Notes: generated by a model not told the origin, from the letters alone. DNA of 10,899 nucleotides from Endozoicomonadaceae bacterium (GCA_015163815.1 JAAOIJ010000015.1:1-10899); one strand, 5' to 3'. Shown: positions 1-7,149, counted from the stretch's first letter. Made by a program: numbers and translations.

Positions 1-179
1 GTGTGTCTAAAAATACATTCATTAAAAATATACACCAAATGATCTACAGCCTAAACATGACAATTGATGTAATAAGAAAAACAAGCATATTCACAAGCGA
101 CACAGATAGAAATATGACTGAAACCAATCCTCAAGAATTAACTGATTTATTAGCTAATATGTCGTGTTTCATGCTTTAA
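1..179 (+). CDS. Possible 3' end of an unknown gene entering from the left edge (partial)
   Basis: A reading frame whose first full codon is at position 3 stays open without a stop for 58 codons and ends at TAA 177-179. No start with a ribosome binding site is seen (in-frame ATGs at 39 and 57 lack one), so the gene probably begins outside the window. The residues look like ordinary coding sequence: polar, mixed charge, ending in TNPQELTDLLANMSCFML. No domain or family is recognised. The following 265 bases are noncoding. In AT-rich DNA a chance frame of this length at an edge is possible, so confidence is moderate. Confidence 0.35.
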   Translation, partial: VSKNTFIKNIHQMIYSLNMTIDVIRKTSIFTSDTDRNMTETNPQELTDLLANMSCFML

Positions 180-266
180 CTTCACGAAAAAAATCAATAC
201 ACATCAATTATGAATAGACCTCAATTCAAGTTTTTCTGCTAGACTATCCTTTCATACTTGAAAAAG

Positions 267-303
267 CAAAATTTAAAAAAATTGACTGATTCAGAATCGA
301 CTA
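267..303 (+). repeat. Copy A of a ~37-bp dispersed repeat ending in ATTCAGAATCGACTA
   Basis: The stretch starts CAAAATTTAAAAAAATTGA and ends ATTCAGAATCGACTA. It matches the reverse complement of 10562-10599 almost base for base, with one length difference in the A run and a few substitutions. Both copies lie downstream of the 3' end of a gene when read in the gene's direction. In the other copy the A/T half forms one arm of a hairpin; here no matching second arm is seen. Confidence 0.6.
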
Positions 304-407
304 TTGATTACTTTTTCAGGGTCGACTATTTATATGCTTAGTATGCAAGGTCTTTTGGTAAACAAAACAACACGAAAAGAACAGTCCATTATACAGAATT
401 GACTATT
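292..407 (+). repeat. Three copies of CAGRRTYGACTATT in the spacer after the partner-switch operon
   Basis: CAGAATCGACTATT is at 292-305, CAGGGTCGACTATT at 317-330 and CAGAATTGACTATT at 394-407, all in the same orientation. Related words occur at 4255-4267 (CAGAGTCGACTTT) and on the minus strand at 10561-10573 (CAGAGTCGACTAG). All copies are outside convincing coding sequence. Whether this is a protein binding site, a remnant of a small mobile repeat or part of a 3' end signal cannot be told from the sequence. Nothing else is seen in the 180-444 spacer. Confidence 0.5.
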
Positions 408-444
408 AACATAACAAATGATCTCTATCACATGACATCGTATA

Positions 445-909
445 CTACTGTGACTCTGAGACAGGGATATGATAATGCATGGATAAAATATTCTGCATGC
501 CTTTTGATGTATACTGAACAGAATGCATGATTTTATCGATTAATTTCAAACCGCGTCCCTGTGTAGCCCATGTCTCTGGATTTAAAGGATCCACCTCATC
601 AGATTTTGAAATATAATAGGCTAATTGATGCGGCATACTGATACCTTGATCTATCACTTGAATACAGATATGATACCGGTCAATTAAATCTATGATCACT
701 TGAATGTCATGATGTTTATCATATGAATAAGCATGTTCTATTGCATTATTAACGGCTTCTATCACACAAAGCTCTATCCGACTGATGACTTTAGAGTCTA
801 AGGGGAACGTATGACTGATTGCGTGAATATGAGGCGACAGTTTTGAAACTTCATTCATATCACTTTTCATGGTATAAGTCATATATCGTATCGGTTTAAA
901 TGGACCCAT
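445..909 (-). CDS. RsbW/SpoIIAB-like ATP-binding anti-sigma regulatory kinase
   Basis: This 154-residue protein has the GHKL ATPase (HATPase_c_2) fold of serine kinases that act in partner switching. It shows the N-box ELCVIEAVNNAIEHAY (E46, N54, N55, H59), the G1 box VIDQGI (D87, G89) and the G2 box QGRGLKLI (G118-L121). Family members phosphorylate their STAS antagonist and bind a sigma factor or another output protein. Length fits the single-domain family. The ATG at 907-909 lies one base after the stop of the STAS gene, with GGAGG about 15 bases upstream inside that gene, so translation is probably coupled; ATGs at residues 10 and 14 are alternatives. It is the last gene of the operon, and no sigma factor gene is nearby, so the target is unknown. 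Confidence 0.88.
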   Translation of the reverse strand: MGPFKPIRYMTYTMKSDMNEVSKLSPHIHAISHTFPLDSKVISRIELCVIEAVNNAIEHAYSYDKHHDIQVIIDLIDRYHICIQVIDQGISMPHQLAYYISKSDEVDPLNPETWATQGRGLKLIDKIMHSVQYTSKGMQNILSMHYHIPVSESQ

Positions 910-910
910 C

Positions 911-1246
911 TTATGTCAACGCATCCTCCACAGAAGGAAAAATAGAAAATAACTTATTCATACAGGTTAAATCTAATAAATCATTGACTGCTGCTTGAGG
1001 GGCAGCTAAAGACATGGTTGATGGCTCATCACAACTCATTAAATGCTTCTTAATAGCAACAACCGCACCTAATCCGCTACTATCTATAAATTGTATTTGC
1101 GTCAGATCTAAAATAAGATGACGTTCTCCTTTCTCAATCAAATCAGTAAAATATTCTTTAAAGTCATTAACTTGAGATGCATCTAGCCGACTGTCGTATA
1201 AAGTAACAATTGAAAAATCTTGCTCTTTTTTATAATTGAAGTCCAT
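911..1246 (-). CDS. STAS-domain anti-sigma factor antagonist (SpoIIAA/RsbV-like)
   Basis: The 111-residue protein is a single STAS domain. The central motif QIQFIDSSGLGAVVAI carries the conserved D55-S56-S57-G58; by alignment with RsbV Ser56 and SpoIIAA Ser58, S56 is the expected phosphorylation site. Unphosphorylated protein of this family binds the RsbW-like kinase and frees its target. The ATG at 1244-1246 has GAGGG five bases upstream, and that site overlaps the end of the phosphatase gene (one-base gap). The next gene, the kinase, starts one base beyond this stop. The order phosphatase, STAS, kinase gives a complete cycle in one transcript. Confidence 0.9.
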   Translation of the reverse strand: MDFNYKKEQDFSIVTLYDSRLDASQVNDFKEYFTDLIEKGERHLILDLTQIQFIDSSGLGAVVAIKKHLMSCDEPSTMSLAAPQAAVNDLLDLTCMNKLFSIFPSVEDALT

Positions 1247-1247
1247 A

Positions 1248-2441
1248 CTATCCCTCTAAACTATTTGCAATACGATCTTGTTTAATTAATAAACATGAAA
1301 TATCATCTGAAAAGTTTTTATGTCCTTGCCATGTCACAACTTCATCGATCAACTCATCCAATAGTGCTGGGGCTTGTTTTTTAGATTCTAAATAAGATTG
1401 TAAACGCATTTCACCAAAAATGTCTTCTTTTTCATTCATGCTTTCTGTGACGCCATCAGTATAACATAACAACGCATCGCCTGGTTCTAATGTCAGACGT
1501 GAGATTTGATACAGAAAATCTGGAATCATACCAATAGGTGCACTCTTATCTTTGATTAAAACAACTTGTCCGTCTTTTTTCAAATGCAGCGATGGAGGAT
1601 GACCTGCATGCACTAATGAGACTTCACCTGACAGGGTGTTTAACACACCATAAACCATTGTAAAGTACATTGAGTTGCTGGCTGTAATTTGAAATTGATA
1701 ATTCAATTTATTTGCAATATACTCCGGTATAAGCATTTTATTGCCTTCTAGATTATCTAAAGGTAATTTGATATACTCTAAATCCGAAAAAATATAACTC
1801 AAATAAAATGAAAATAACGCAGAAGGAACGCCATGACCTGAAACATCTATTTGATAAAAAATAATATGATGATCATCTATTCTTTGATACCCTAACATAT
1901 CACCACCAATCAGCTGGCTCGGCATAAATCGCCAATCTAATTGAGTCTGACCCCATTGACAAGGCTTAGGTAATAAATTAACAAGCGTTTGAGCTGCAGA
2001 TTGCAAATCTCGTTTAATGGTGCTTAAAGCATCTGTAATTTGTTTATTTTGAATCGCTAAAGTTTGCTCTAACTGCACAACGCGATAGCCTGTTTTTAAT
2101 CTTGCTTCTAATTCTCTAAAATTCACAGGTTTGGTTAAATAATCATCGGCACCTGATGTTAACCCTTCAATAATAGCCTCTTCTTCTTGCTTACCTGTTA
2201 ACATGACAATATAAATATAACGAGAAAAATGCAATGTTCTAATATGTTGACATAAAGTAGGCCCATCCATTTCAGGCATCATCCAATCACTCACAACCAA
2301 CTGTATTGTCTCACTTGATTTCAAACACGCTAATGCTTCACGTCCATTTTCAGCTAAATGAATGACATGTCCTTGCTTAGATAATACTTTTGATAAAATC
2401 AAACGCTGGTCAGGGGCGTCATCAACGATTAAGATTTCCAT
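1248..2441 (-). CDS. Response regulator with PP2C-type (SpoIIE/RsbU) phosphatase output domain
   Basis: The protein has 397 residues from the ATG at 2439-2441. Residues 1-115 are a receiver domain: acidic pair D7-D8, phospho-acceptor D52 (VSDWMMPEMDG), T82 and K104 (LTKPVNF). A likely coiled-coil linker covers about 118-150. The rest is a PP2C-like SpoIIE domain with GGDMLGY, DVSGHGVPSALF, HAGHPPSLHL, GDALLCYTDGVTE and SDDIS, so the metal-binding Asp residues appear intact. By family, a phosphorelay signal would switch on dephosphorylation of the downstream STAS protein. An upstream GTG at 2460-2462 is in frame, but AAGGA (2453-2457) lies between it and the ATG, which favours the ATG. This arrangement resembles the gammaproteobacterial HsbR/CrsR systems, but the kinase is a separate gene here. 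The cognate histidine kinase is not in the window. Confidence 0.92.
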   Translation of the reverse strand: MEILIVDDAPDQRLILSKVLSKQGHVIHLAENGREALACLKSSETIQLVVSDWMMPEMDGPTLCQHIRTLHFSRYIYIVMLTGKQEEEAIIEGLTSGADDYLTKPVNFRELEARLKTGYRVVQLEQTLAIQNKQITDALSTIKRDLQSAAQTLVNLLPKPCQWGQTQLDWRFMPSQLIGGDMLGYQRIDDHHIIFYQIDVSGHGVPSALFSFYLSYIFSDLEYIKLPLDNLEGNKMLIPEYIANKLNYQFQITASNSMYFTMVYGVLNTLSGEVSLVHAGHPPSLHLKKDGQVVLIKDKSAPIGMIPDFLYQISRLTLEPGDALLCYTDGVTESMNEKEDIFGEMRLQSYLESKKQAPALLDELIDEVVTWQGHKNFSDDISCLLIKQDRIANSLEG

Positions 2442-2572
2442 GAGATAGTCTATCCTTTTCACTGATCAGTTATATTAAAATGATCGCTTATTGAAAATAA
2501 GCATCACATGCTATGAATCGCCTTTCTATTATATCAAGAATGAATAAATAAATTATATTTTACGAAAAAAAA

Positions 2573-2612
2573 TCATGATTGAATCTTTTACATCGCACTT
2601 TTTCAATCATGA
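2573..2612 (-). terminator. Hairpin plus T-run in the leader of the phosphatase operon
   Basis: TCATGATTGAA (2573-2583) and TTCAATCATGA (2602-2612) are a perfect 11-bp inverted repeat around an 18-base loop. Read on the minus strand the hairpin is followed at once by eight T residues. That is the layout of an intrinsic terminator pointing toward the phosphatase gene, about 130 bases upstream of its start. It could attenuate the operon, end a small RNA, or be an operator. The plus-strand side has no T-run. The rest of the 2442-2752 spacer holds only possible promoter fragments such as TATAAT on the minus strand near 2530. Confidence 0.45.
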
Positions 2613-2752
2613 AAATAAATTGAGCTCTCTTTACTGAAGAGGTTACGATAAAAAAATAGACTCAAACATAAAATCTCGTAATTTTTTATGTTACAATAAT
2701 ATTATTCTGATAGTCCCCACCTGACTTTTAATGACGATGACTGAATAACACC

Positions 2753-3544
2753 ATGATGATAAAAACACCTGAAGCGATTGAGAAAATGCGTATTGCCGGA
2801 AAATTAGCGGCAGAACTCCTGGTCATGCTAGAACCGCATGTTCAAACTGGCGTAACCACAGGAAAACTGAATGATATTTGTCATGATTATATTGTGAATA
2901 CACAAAAAGCAATTCCAGCACCCTTAAATTATGGTAGCACACTGTCTCGACCTGGTTTTCCAAAATCAATCTGCACATCAATTAATGAAGTTGTTTGTCA
3001 TGGCATCCCAAATGATCAAAAAAAGCTAAGAAATGGTGATATTATCAATATAGATGTGACGGTGATTAAAGACGGTTATCATGGTGACACCAGCATGATG
3101 TTTATGGTTGGGCGCGTGCCAGAATATGCTAGAAAATTAATCACTGTTACACAAGAATGTTTATATAAAGCAATTAATTTAGTAAAACCTGACGCAAGAC
3201 TAGGTGATATTGGCGCTGTTATTCAAAAACATGCGCATGCTAACCACTTTTCAGTTGTTGAAGATTTTGCAGGTCATGGGATAGGACAACAGTTTCATGA
3301 ACCACCTTCTGTTTTGCATTTTGGTCAAGCAGGGACAGGTTTAATCTTATCAGAAGGCATGACATTTACGATAGAACCTATGATTAATATTGGAAAAAAA
3401 CAGGTAAAAATTAAAAAAGATGGCTGGACAGCTGTTACAAAAGATGGCTCATTGTCAGCACAATGGGAGCATACATTGCTAGTTACAAAAACAGGTGTAG
3501 AGATTTTAACTTTGCGATCAAATGAAAAAAAACCAAAAATTTAA
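2753..3544 (+). CDS. map: Type I methionine aminopeptidase
   Basis: This enzyme removes the N-terminal methionine from new proteins at the ribosome. The 263 residues align along their whole length with the E. coli enzyme (264 residues). All metal ligands are present: D101 (NIDVTVIKDG), D112 (YHGDTS), H175 (GHGIGQ), E208 (TIEPM) and E239 (WEHT); H84 in VVCHGIP matches the catalytic histidine. Between Y60 and G68 it carries about six residues that E. coli lacks (LNYGSTLSRPGFPKS against LGYHGYPKS), a longer loop seen in some other bacterial type I enzymes. Two adjacent ATGs (2753 and 2756) are possible starts and neither has a good ribosome binding site. The gene diverges from the phosphatase operon. 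Confidence 0.97.
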   Translation: MMIKTPEAIEKMRIAGKLAAELLVMLEPHVQTGVTTGKLNDICHDYIVNTQKAIPAPLNYGSTLSRPGFPKSICTSINEVVCHGIPNDQKKLRNGDIINIDVTVIKDGYHGDTSMMFMVGRVPEYARKLITVTQECLYKAINLVKPDARLGDIGAVIQKHAHANHFSVVEDFAGHGIGQQFHEPPSVLHFGQAGTGLILSEGMTFTIEPMINIGKKQVKIKKDGWTAVTKDGSLSAQWEHTLLVTKTGVEILTLRSNEKKPKI

Positions 3545-3548
3545 CTAG

Positions 3549-3851
3549 ATGACACGATCTGAACACAGAGCACCTCTCCTTTTCAATCACTCAGCGCAAA
3601 AATTAACGTTATTTGATAGTCAAAAAAGTCATATACTCATCATTCGTATCATATTTTTACTATCTATATTACCGATCTCTACAAAAAATAAAATGGATAA
3701 ATTATTATCAATGAAGGATGTTTTGCCTGGAAAAAAGAAAACATTGAATAGATCGTGTCATGATTTTAAGAGGCCTATCTCATCATTTTCATTTTTCTAT
3801 AGCCTTTCTATAAAAAAACACATCGCTAGAACACTTTATAACCTCAATTGA
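3549..3851 (+). CDS. Hypothetical 100-residue ORF right after map (doubtful)
   Basis: An ATG four bases after the map stop opens a 100-codon frame with no ribosome binding site of its own. The product is basic, has one hydrophobic stretch (ILIIRIIFLLSILPI, about residues 29-43) and no family I recognise. Placement close behind map would allow coupling, but the composition is not convincing and it borders a region of decayed sequence. It may be a chance frame or a remnant. Confidence 0.22.
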   Translation: MTRSEHRAPLLFNHSAQKLTLFDSQKSHILIIRIIFLLSILPISTKNKMDKLLSMKDVLPGKKKTLNRSCHDFKRPISSFSFFYSLSIKKHIARTLYNLN

Positions 3852-3967
3852 TATGAATATTCTTGACTGATGCATCATATATTATTTTTTTCAAGCTTAA
3901 CGATGTAGTCTAGCCTGAACAAATCAATTGAAACAACTGGATCTTGGTGTAACACCTTTCAAACTCG

Positions 3968-4246
3968 ATAAAAGCCATACTATCCAAGCAATCATCCTAA
4001 CTTACAGCCAGTTTCGCATAAAATAGCATGCAGGTCATCTCCAACTCTACCTTACAGTCTGTTCTTTCATTGTTTTCCTGCTATTTCACTATACCAAGGT
4101 GGTAGCTCAATGGTGCTTCGTCTTTTGATTTTTATCTTTAAAACAGCATTCATGCTTTTTCCTTATCTTGATATAAACACATCACAAAACGCTATTTTAT
4201 ATCCTATGTCATCTTGATCAACAAAAACCTGTTTGATTTGGCTAGA
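3968..4246 (-). pseudogene. Decayed C-terminal part of an IS5-family transposase
   Basis: Read on the minus strand from 4246, one frame gives SQIKQVFVDQDDIGYKIA, then VFISR, a stop, then MNAVLKIKIKRRSTIE, 14 garbled residues, and NRL, a stop, GRVGDDLHAILCETGC, followed by two more stops. This is the order and spacing of the catalytic C-terminus of IS5-family DDE transposases (VFVDQGYxGH, VFISG, KRRSxIEPxIGH with the catalytic Glu, NRLKGxxGDxxxAxLxxxG). The spacing between RRSTIE and NRL equals the family spacing, so decay is mainly by substitution. At least five in-frame stops make it nonfunctional. The N-terminal half is not identified. AACACCTTTCAAA near 3951 may be a worn IS end, but this is weak. 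Confidence 0.75.
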
Positions 4247-4289
4247 TGTTTTTTCAGAGTCGACTTTGTACTGTACCTTAATACAGGAT

Positions 4290-4468
4290 GAGACCTTTGC
4301 ATTTTCCCAGATTCTATATCAGTAACAACCAATAACCGGGAAATATTATACCACAAATTAACATATAATTCATTGAATTATATGTTAATTTATTGCTTTT
4401 TTAAGGATCGACTACTTTGATAAAAAAGATCATATCAGGAGTCTTTGTTGTCTTATTGCAAAGGTCTC
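4290..4468. mobile_element. 179-bp MITE-like element, variant of the GAGACCTTTGCAATAAG family
   Basis: The element begins GAGACCTTTGCA and ends TTATTGCAAAGGTCTC. Its right 52 bases (4417-4468) nearly match the right ends of the 139-bp elements at 7172 and 7786, but its left and central parts are different and hold a long palindrome. Flanks AGGAT (4285-4289) and AGTAT (4469-4473) agree at four of five bases, like a worn 5-bp target duplication. No coding capacity is seen; an open frame across its right end is just the element read through. It lies between the transposase relic and the kinase-like gene. Confidence 0.65.
4355..4391. repeat. Perfect 18-bp palindrome with one-base centre inside the MITE variant
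   Basis: AAATTAACATATAATTCA (4355-4372) is followed after one T by its exact reverse complement (4374-4391). It would form a very stable cruciform or RNA hairpin for such AT-rich DNA. A run of six T follows a few bases later on the plus strand, so it could also stop transcription. The other two family members have a different internal hairpin in the same place. Confidence 0.8.
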
Positions 4469-4588
4469 AGTATGTTAGTGATACGAACAAATTCATCATT
4501 TTTAACAACGAATCCACATTTTTATTGTCTAAAATGTGTGAAAGAAGAAAACTAACTTATTCTTATTTTTTATATAAAGGAACATATT

Positions 4589-4768
4589 ATGTCATATACT
4601 GCCTTACCTGTAAAAAAACAATCGCTATCCACGATATCATTACCGAAACTAGAACCCATGAATGCAAGTCAAAGGCATTCTGTCGAACCTCAACGGCCTT
4701 CTATACAAAAAATAGATTCAAAAAGTGCTGTTACTTTACCTTTAATTGCTCAAAATAAAAGACACTAG
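4589..4768 (+). CDS. 59-codon ORF, probable N-terminal segment of the kinase-like gene split by a frameshift
   Basis: The ATG at 4589 has AAAGGA seven bases upstream, the best ribosome binding site in this part of the window. The frame runs to TAG 4766-4768. The product is polar and rich in Ser, Pro and Lys (for example MSYTALPVKKQSLSTISLPK). It overlaps the kinase frame by 23 bases. Removing one A from AAAA at 4757-4760 would join it cleanly to the kinase frame (QNK then DTSTTDKAAL), giving about 454 residues. The kinase frame lacks any ATG with a ribosome binding site near its beginning, and the low-complexity polar character continues across the junction. I therefore read it as the start of the same gene, split by an indel; a separate small protein or a programmed shift remain possible. 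Confidence 0.55.
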   Translation: MSYTALPVKKQSLSTISLPKLEPMNASQRHSVEPQRPSIQKIDSKSAVTLPLIAQNKRH

Positions 4769-5954
4769 CACTACAGATAAAGCAGCTCTATCACTAAAAA
4801 AAGGTCACACCTTATCATCATCAGGATGCTCTTTTATTACTCCAAGCCATGACAGAAAAAAAACAAGACCTGTTGTTATATTAGGTAGCTTTTCAAAAAT
4901 TACCATGATCAAAAGCCATGAGGGAAAAATAGCAATTAAGCAAGCTGATGCTCATTATGTGCCAATGACTGCATCAACAGCAGCTCGACAAAAAACACAA
5001 AAATTAGCCTGCGAAATACTGCAATATGAAGCACAGATACTGCAAACACTCCGCTCACCTTATATTGTTAGTTTAATACAGACTCAATTTTCACATGATT
5101 CTTATAACCCAGAACATAATTACATGACAATAAAATGTTATGATATTGATTTACTTGGGTATTTAAAATCAAACCCACTTTCTCACGATAAAATAAACAA
5201 TATATTACGCCTAGCTTTACATACAATAAAGGGCATTGATTATTTATCTTGCTGTCGCATCATACATTGTAATATACATACACAAAATGTTTTATTCAAT
5301 GAAAAATCAAATCGATGGGTGATCTCTGATTTTAAAAATGCTGTAAAAACAACCAATAAAGAGAGACATTATATAACCAAGATAATACGAGGAAGAGAAA
5401 TATTTCAAGCACCTGAAATATTACAATATCAACATAAAACATATCATACTGCTTCTGATATTTTTGCTTGGGGCATCATGCTGAATTATGCAATATCGCA
5501 TGATCAAGATGACTTATTAATTTCACCGATAGCATACAAGACATCAGGCTTTAAAACAACATTCTTTATAGATCAGAAACAAATTGCAGAAAAATTAATT
5601 ACTTGTGCACAATGTATGTCTCTATGCCATGATCTATCAGCAGAAGCTATTAAAAAGAAATTCAGAAGATATAGTGAAGATGATAAAGAATTATTCCTAC
5701 ACAATATGGTATTTAAAATGAAATATCATCACAACACAAGTTTAAAAGGATTATTTCATCTATATCATGAGAATTTATTACCTACATCGACTGATTTGCT
5801 CAAAGCACATCAGTCATTTCAAATGATCATGTTACCTGTCATTATTGGCAGTTTACAGAATCATTCAACTCAACGATTAACTGCAATGCATTTAATACAG
5901 ACGCTTCAGAATCTTACAAAGCAGTATCAACAATTAGTATCTCAAAAGAGATAG
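4746..5954 (+). CDS. Protein-kinase-fold protein with degenerate catalytic motifs (probable pseudokinase)
   Basis: The frame is open from a TTG at 4746 for 402 codons; the true start is probably the ATG at 4589 in another frame. Kinase landmarks appear in order: the ATP-binding Lys K65 (KIAIKQA), a helix-C Glu E95 (YEAQILQTLRSPYIVSLI), the catalytic loop IIHCNIHTQNVLF (174-184), SDFKNA (194-199), the QAPEIL motif (221-226) and SDIFAWGIML (237-246). HRD is replaced by HCN, so the catalytic Asp is Asn176; DFG is DFK, although its Asp remains; the glycine loop is poor. Residues 250-402 are helical and unassigned. By usual criteria phosphotransfer would be lost or very weak. Eukaryotic-like kinases in intracellular bacteria are often secreted effectors, which is inference here. 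An ATG at residue 54 lacks a ribosome binding site. Confidence 0.75.
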   Translation: MLKIKDTSTTDKAALSLKKGHTLSSSGCSFITPSHDRKKTRPVVILGSFSKITMIKSHEGKIAIKQADAHYVPMTASTAARQKTQKLACEILQYEAQILQTLRSPYIVSLIQTQFSHDSYNPEHNYMTIKCYDIDLLGYLKSNPLSHDKINNILRLALHTIKGIDYLSCCRIIHCNIHTQNVLFNEKSNRWVISDFKNAVKTTNKERHYITKIIRGREIFQAPEILQYQHKTYHTASDIFAWGIMLNYAISHDQDDLLISPIAYKTSGFKTTFFIDQKQIAEKLITCAQCMSLCHDLSAEAIKKKFRRYSEDDKELFLHNMVFKMKYHHNTSLKGLFHLYHENLLPTSTDLLKAHQSFQMIMLPVIIGSLQNHSTQRLTAMHLIQTLQNLTKQYQQLVSQKR

Positions 5955-6032
5955 AAAATTGAATTAATTTGATATTGATGCCTTAAATTATGAATAAGTC
6001 ATGATGTTTACAATTGAAAAGAAATAGCCATC

Positions 6033-6403
6033 ATGGACAATATAACGTGTAAAATATCAAATAAAAATAAATCACATGAATTTAGTGTCGATGAACAAGA
6101 AATACCAAAAAAATTAGATTGAAGTAACAGACAAAAATAAGGTAGTTGTAGAAAAAAAAGTGTCACGCTGTATCTTCGACTCATTTAGATGTGAACTCAT
6201 CAGCAGTATTCTCACGAGATACTTTAGAGGTAGGCACACTTACTCAGAAAGTCGTCAAAATATCAAATAGCTCGACTCTACGTCAAGCGATAGGCAGTAA
6301 AGGACATTTTTTATATACGATACAATCTCTCAGTTTCTCAGTGCCTAATTTTATCTGTATGACGTCTCAAGAAATATTCGGCTTATTTGAGATCATTCTT
6401 TAA
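6033..6403 (+). pseudogene. Broken small gene spread over three frames
   Basis: The ATG at 6033 opens 29 codons (MDNITCKISNKNK... ending PKKLD) to TGA 6120-6122. The next frame continues at 6118 with IEVTDKNKVVVEKK, and after the run of eight A at 6152-6159 a third frame gives KCHAVSSTHLDVNSSAVFSR and runs to TAA 6401-6403 (a GTG at 6191 lies in it). The pieces abut, share the same polar character, and one junction is a long A run, so I read them as one decayed gene of about 120 residues with two indels. No family is recognised. No strong ribosome binding site precedes 6033. The alternative is that only the 70-codon frame from 6191 is real. Confidence 0.4.
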
Positions 6404-6467
6404 AATAAATTAAAAATCAATAGTTTATATTTTATAAAAATCTTAATTTTTAATCAAATGAATTATT

Positions 6468-7142
6468 TTAAGAAAAATTCTGGTTATAAAATGCTTTCAC
6501 AGAAAGCAGTCTAGCAATTAATAATTTTTGATGTTGAACCAACATTTCAGGATATATTCTCATTAGAACACAACCGACCCTATCATATAGAGTCGCGACT
6601 TGCATTCCAAACCATGTCAAGCGATTATCAATAGAATATTTTCTTACTATTTCATTAAAAAAACCACTTGTATAAAAAAACTCAATCTGATGGCAGAACA
6701 TATGGAAAAAATGTCTTGCTATTTCTTCTATTATATCATGATCAGTGTTTTCATTTAGATCTTTCATACCTTTTACTACTTTGAACCATATCTGTTTATT
6801 CAAATCATATAGATTGTCTTGACACGCTAGAAATGAAAAATCTGTTTTACGTAGTAATAGCTTCTGAGCTAAAACCGCTACTTTTATTGGATCCATATCC
6901 TGATCTATTGCTTGTATTATTTGTTGTTGTTGTTCATATAGCTCAGAAACTAATGCTTCTCCCAATTTTTTTGATGTGTCTATATCTATACTTAGTTCTG
7001 GCATTAACTGCATGATCAAATCAGGTTGTATAATATTTTTATTGAAAGATATTGTTGCTATATCTGCTTTTGACATAGCAGTCAACAAAATGATGGCCGA
7101 ACAGATACTAAATTGTATTTTTTTTGTGATGTTATCAAACAT
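6468..7142 (-). CDS. Secreted or periplasmic protein of unknown function
   Basis: Starting at the ATG 7140-7142 the product has 224 residues. AAGGAG (7150-7155) lies seven bases upstream, so this start is preferred over a TTG at 7194-7196 that lies inside the neighbouring transposable element. The N-terminus is a good Sec signal peptide: basic KK, a hydrophobic core IQFSICSAIILLTAMSKA, and likely cleavage around residue 26. The mature part is mostly helical, with a Gln-rich stretch (YEQQQQIIQAIDQD) and three Cys residues (CQDN, FCHQ, GCVL). I recognise no domain. A 139-bp MITE ends about 28 bases upstream of the start, so its original promoter may have been displaced. The gene converges on the broken gene at 6033-6403. 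Confidence 0.72.
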   Translation of the reverse strand: MFDNITKKIQFSICSAIILLTAMSKADIATISFNKNIIQPDLIMQLMPELSIDIDTSKKLGEALVSELYEQQQQIIQAIDQDMDPIKVAVLAQKLLLRKTDFSFLACQDNLYDLNKQIWFKVVKGMKDLNENTDHDIIEEIARHFFHMFCHQIEFFYTSGFFNEIVRKYSIDNRLTWFGMQVATLYDRVGCVLMRIYPEMLVQHQKLLIARLLSVKAFYNQNFS

Positions 7143-7149
7143 AATAGGT

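Noticed and set aside
4417..4758. 113-codon plus-strand frame starting at a TTG
   Set aside because: It begins inside the right end of the MITE variant and overlaps in a different frame the 59-codon ORF that has a proper ribosome binding site.
6409..6454. Inverted repeat ATTAAAAAT/ATTTTTAAT between convergent genes
   Set aside because: All-A/T nine-base stem with a 28-base loop; expected by chance in this composition, though a bidirectional terminator is conceivable.
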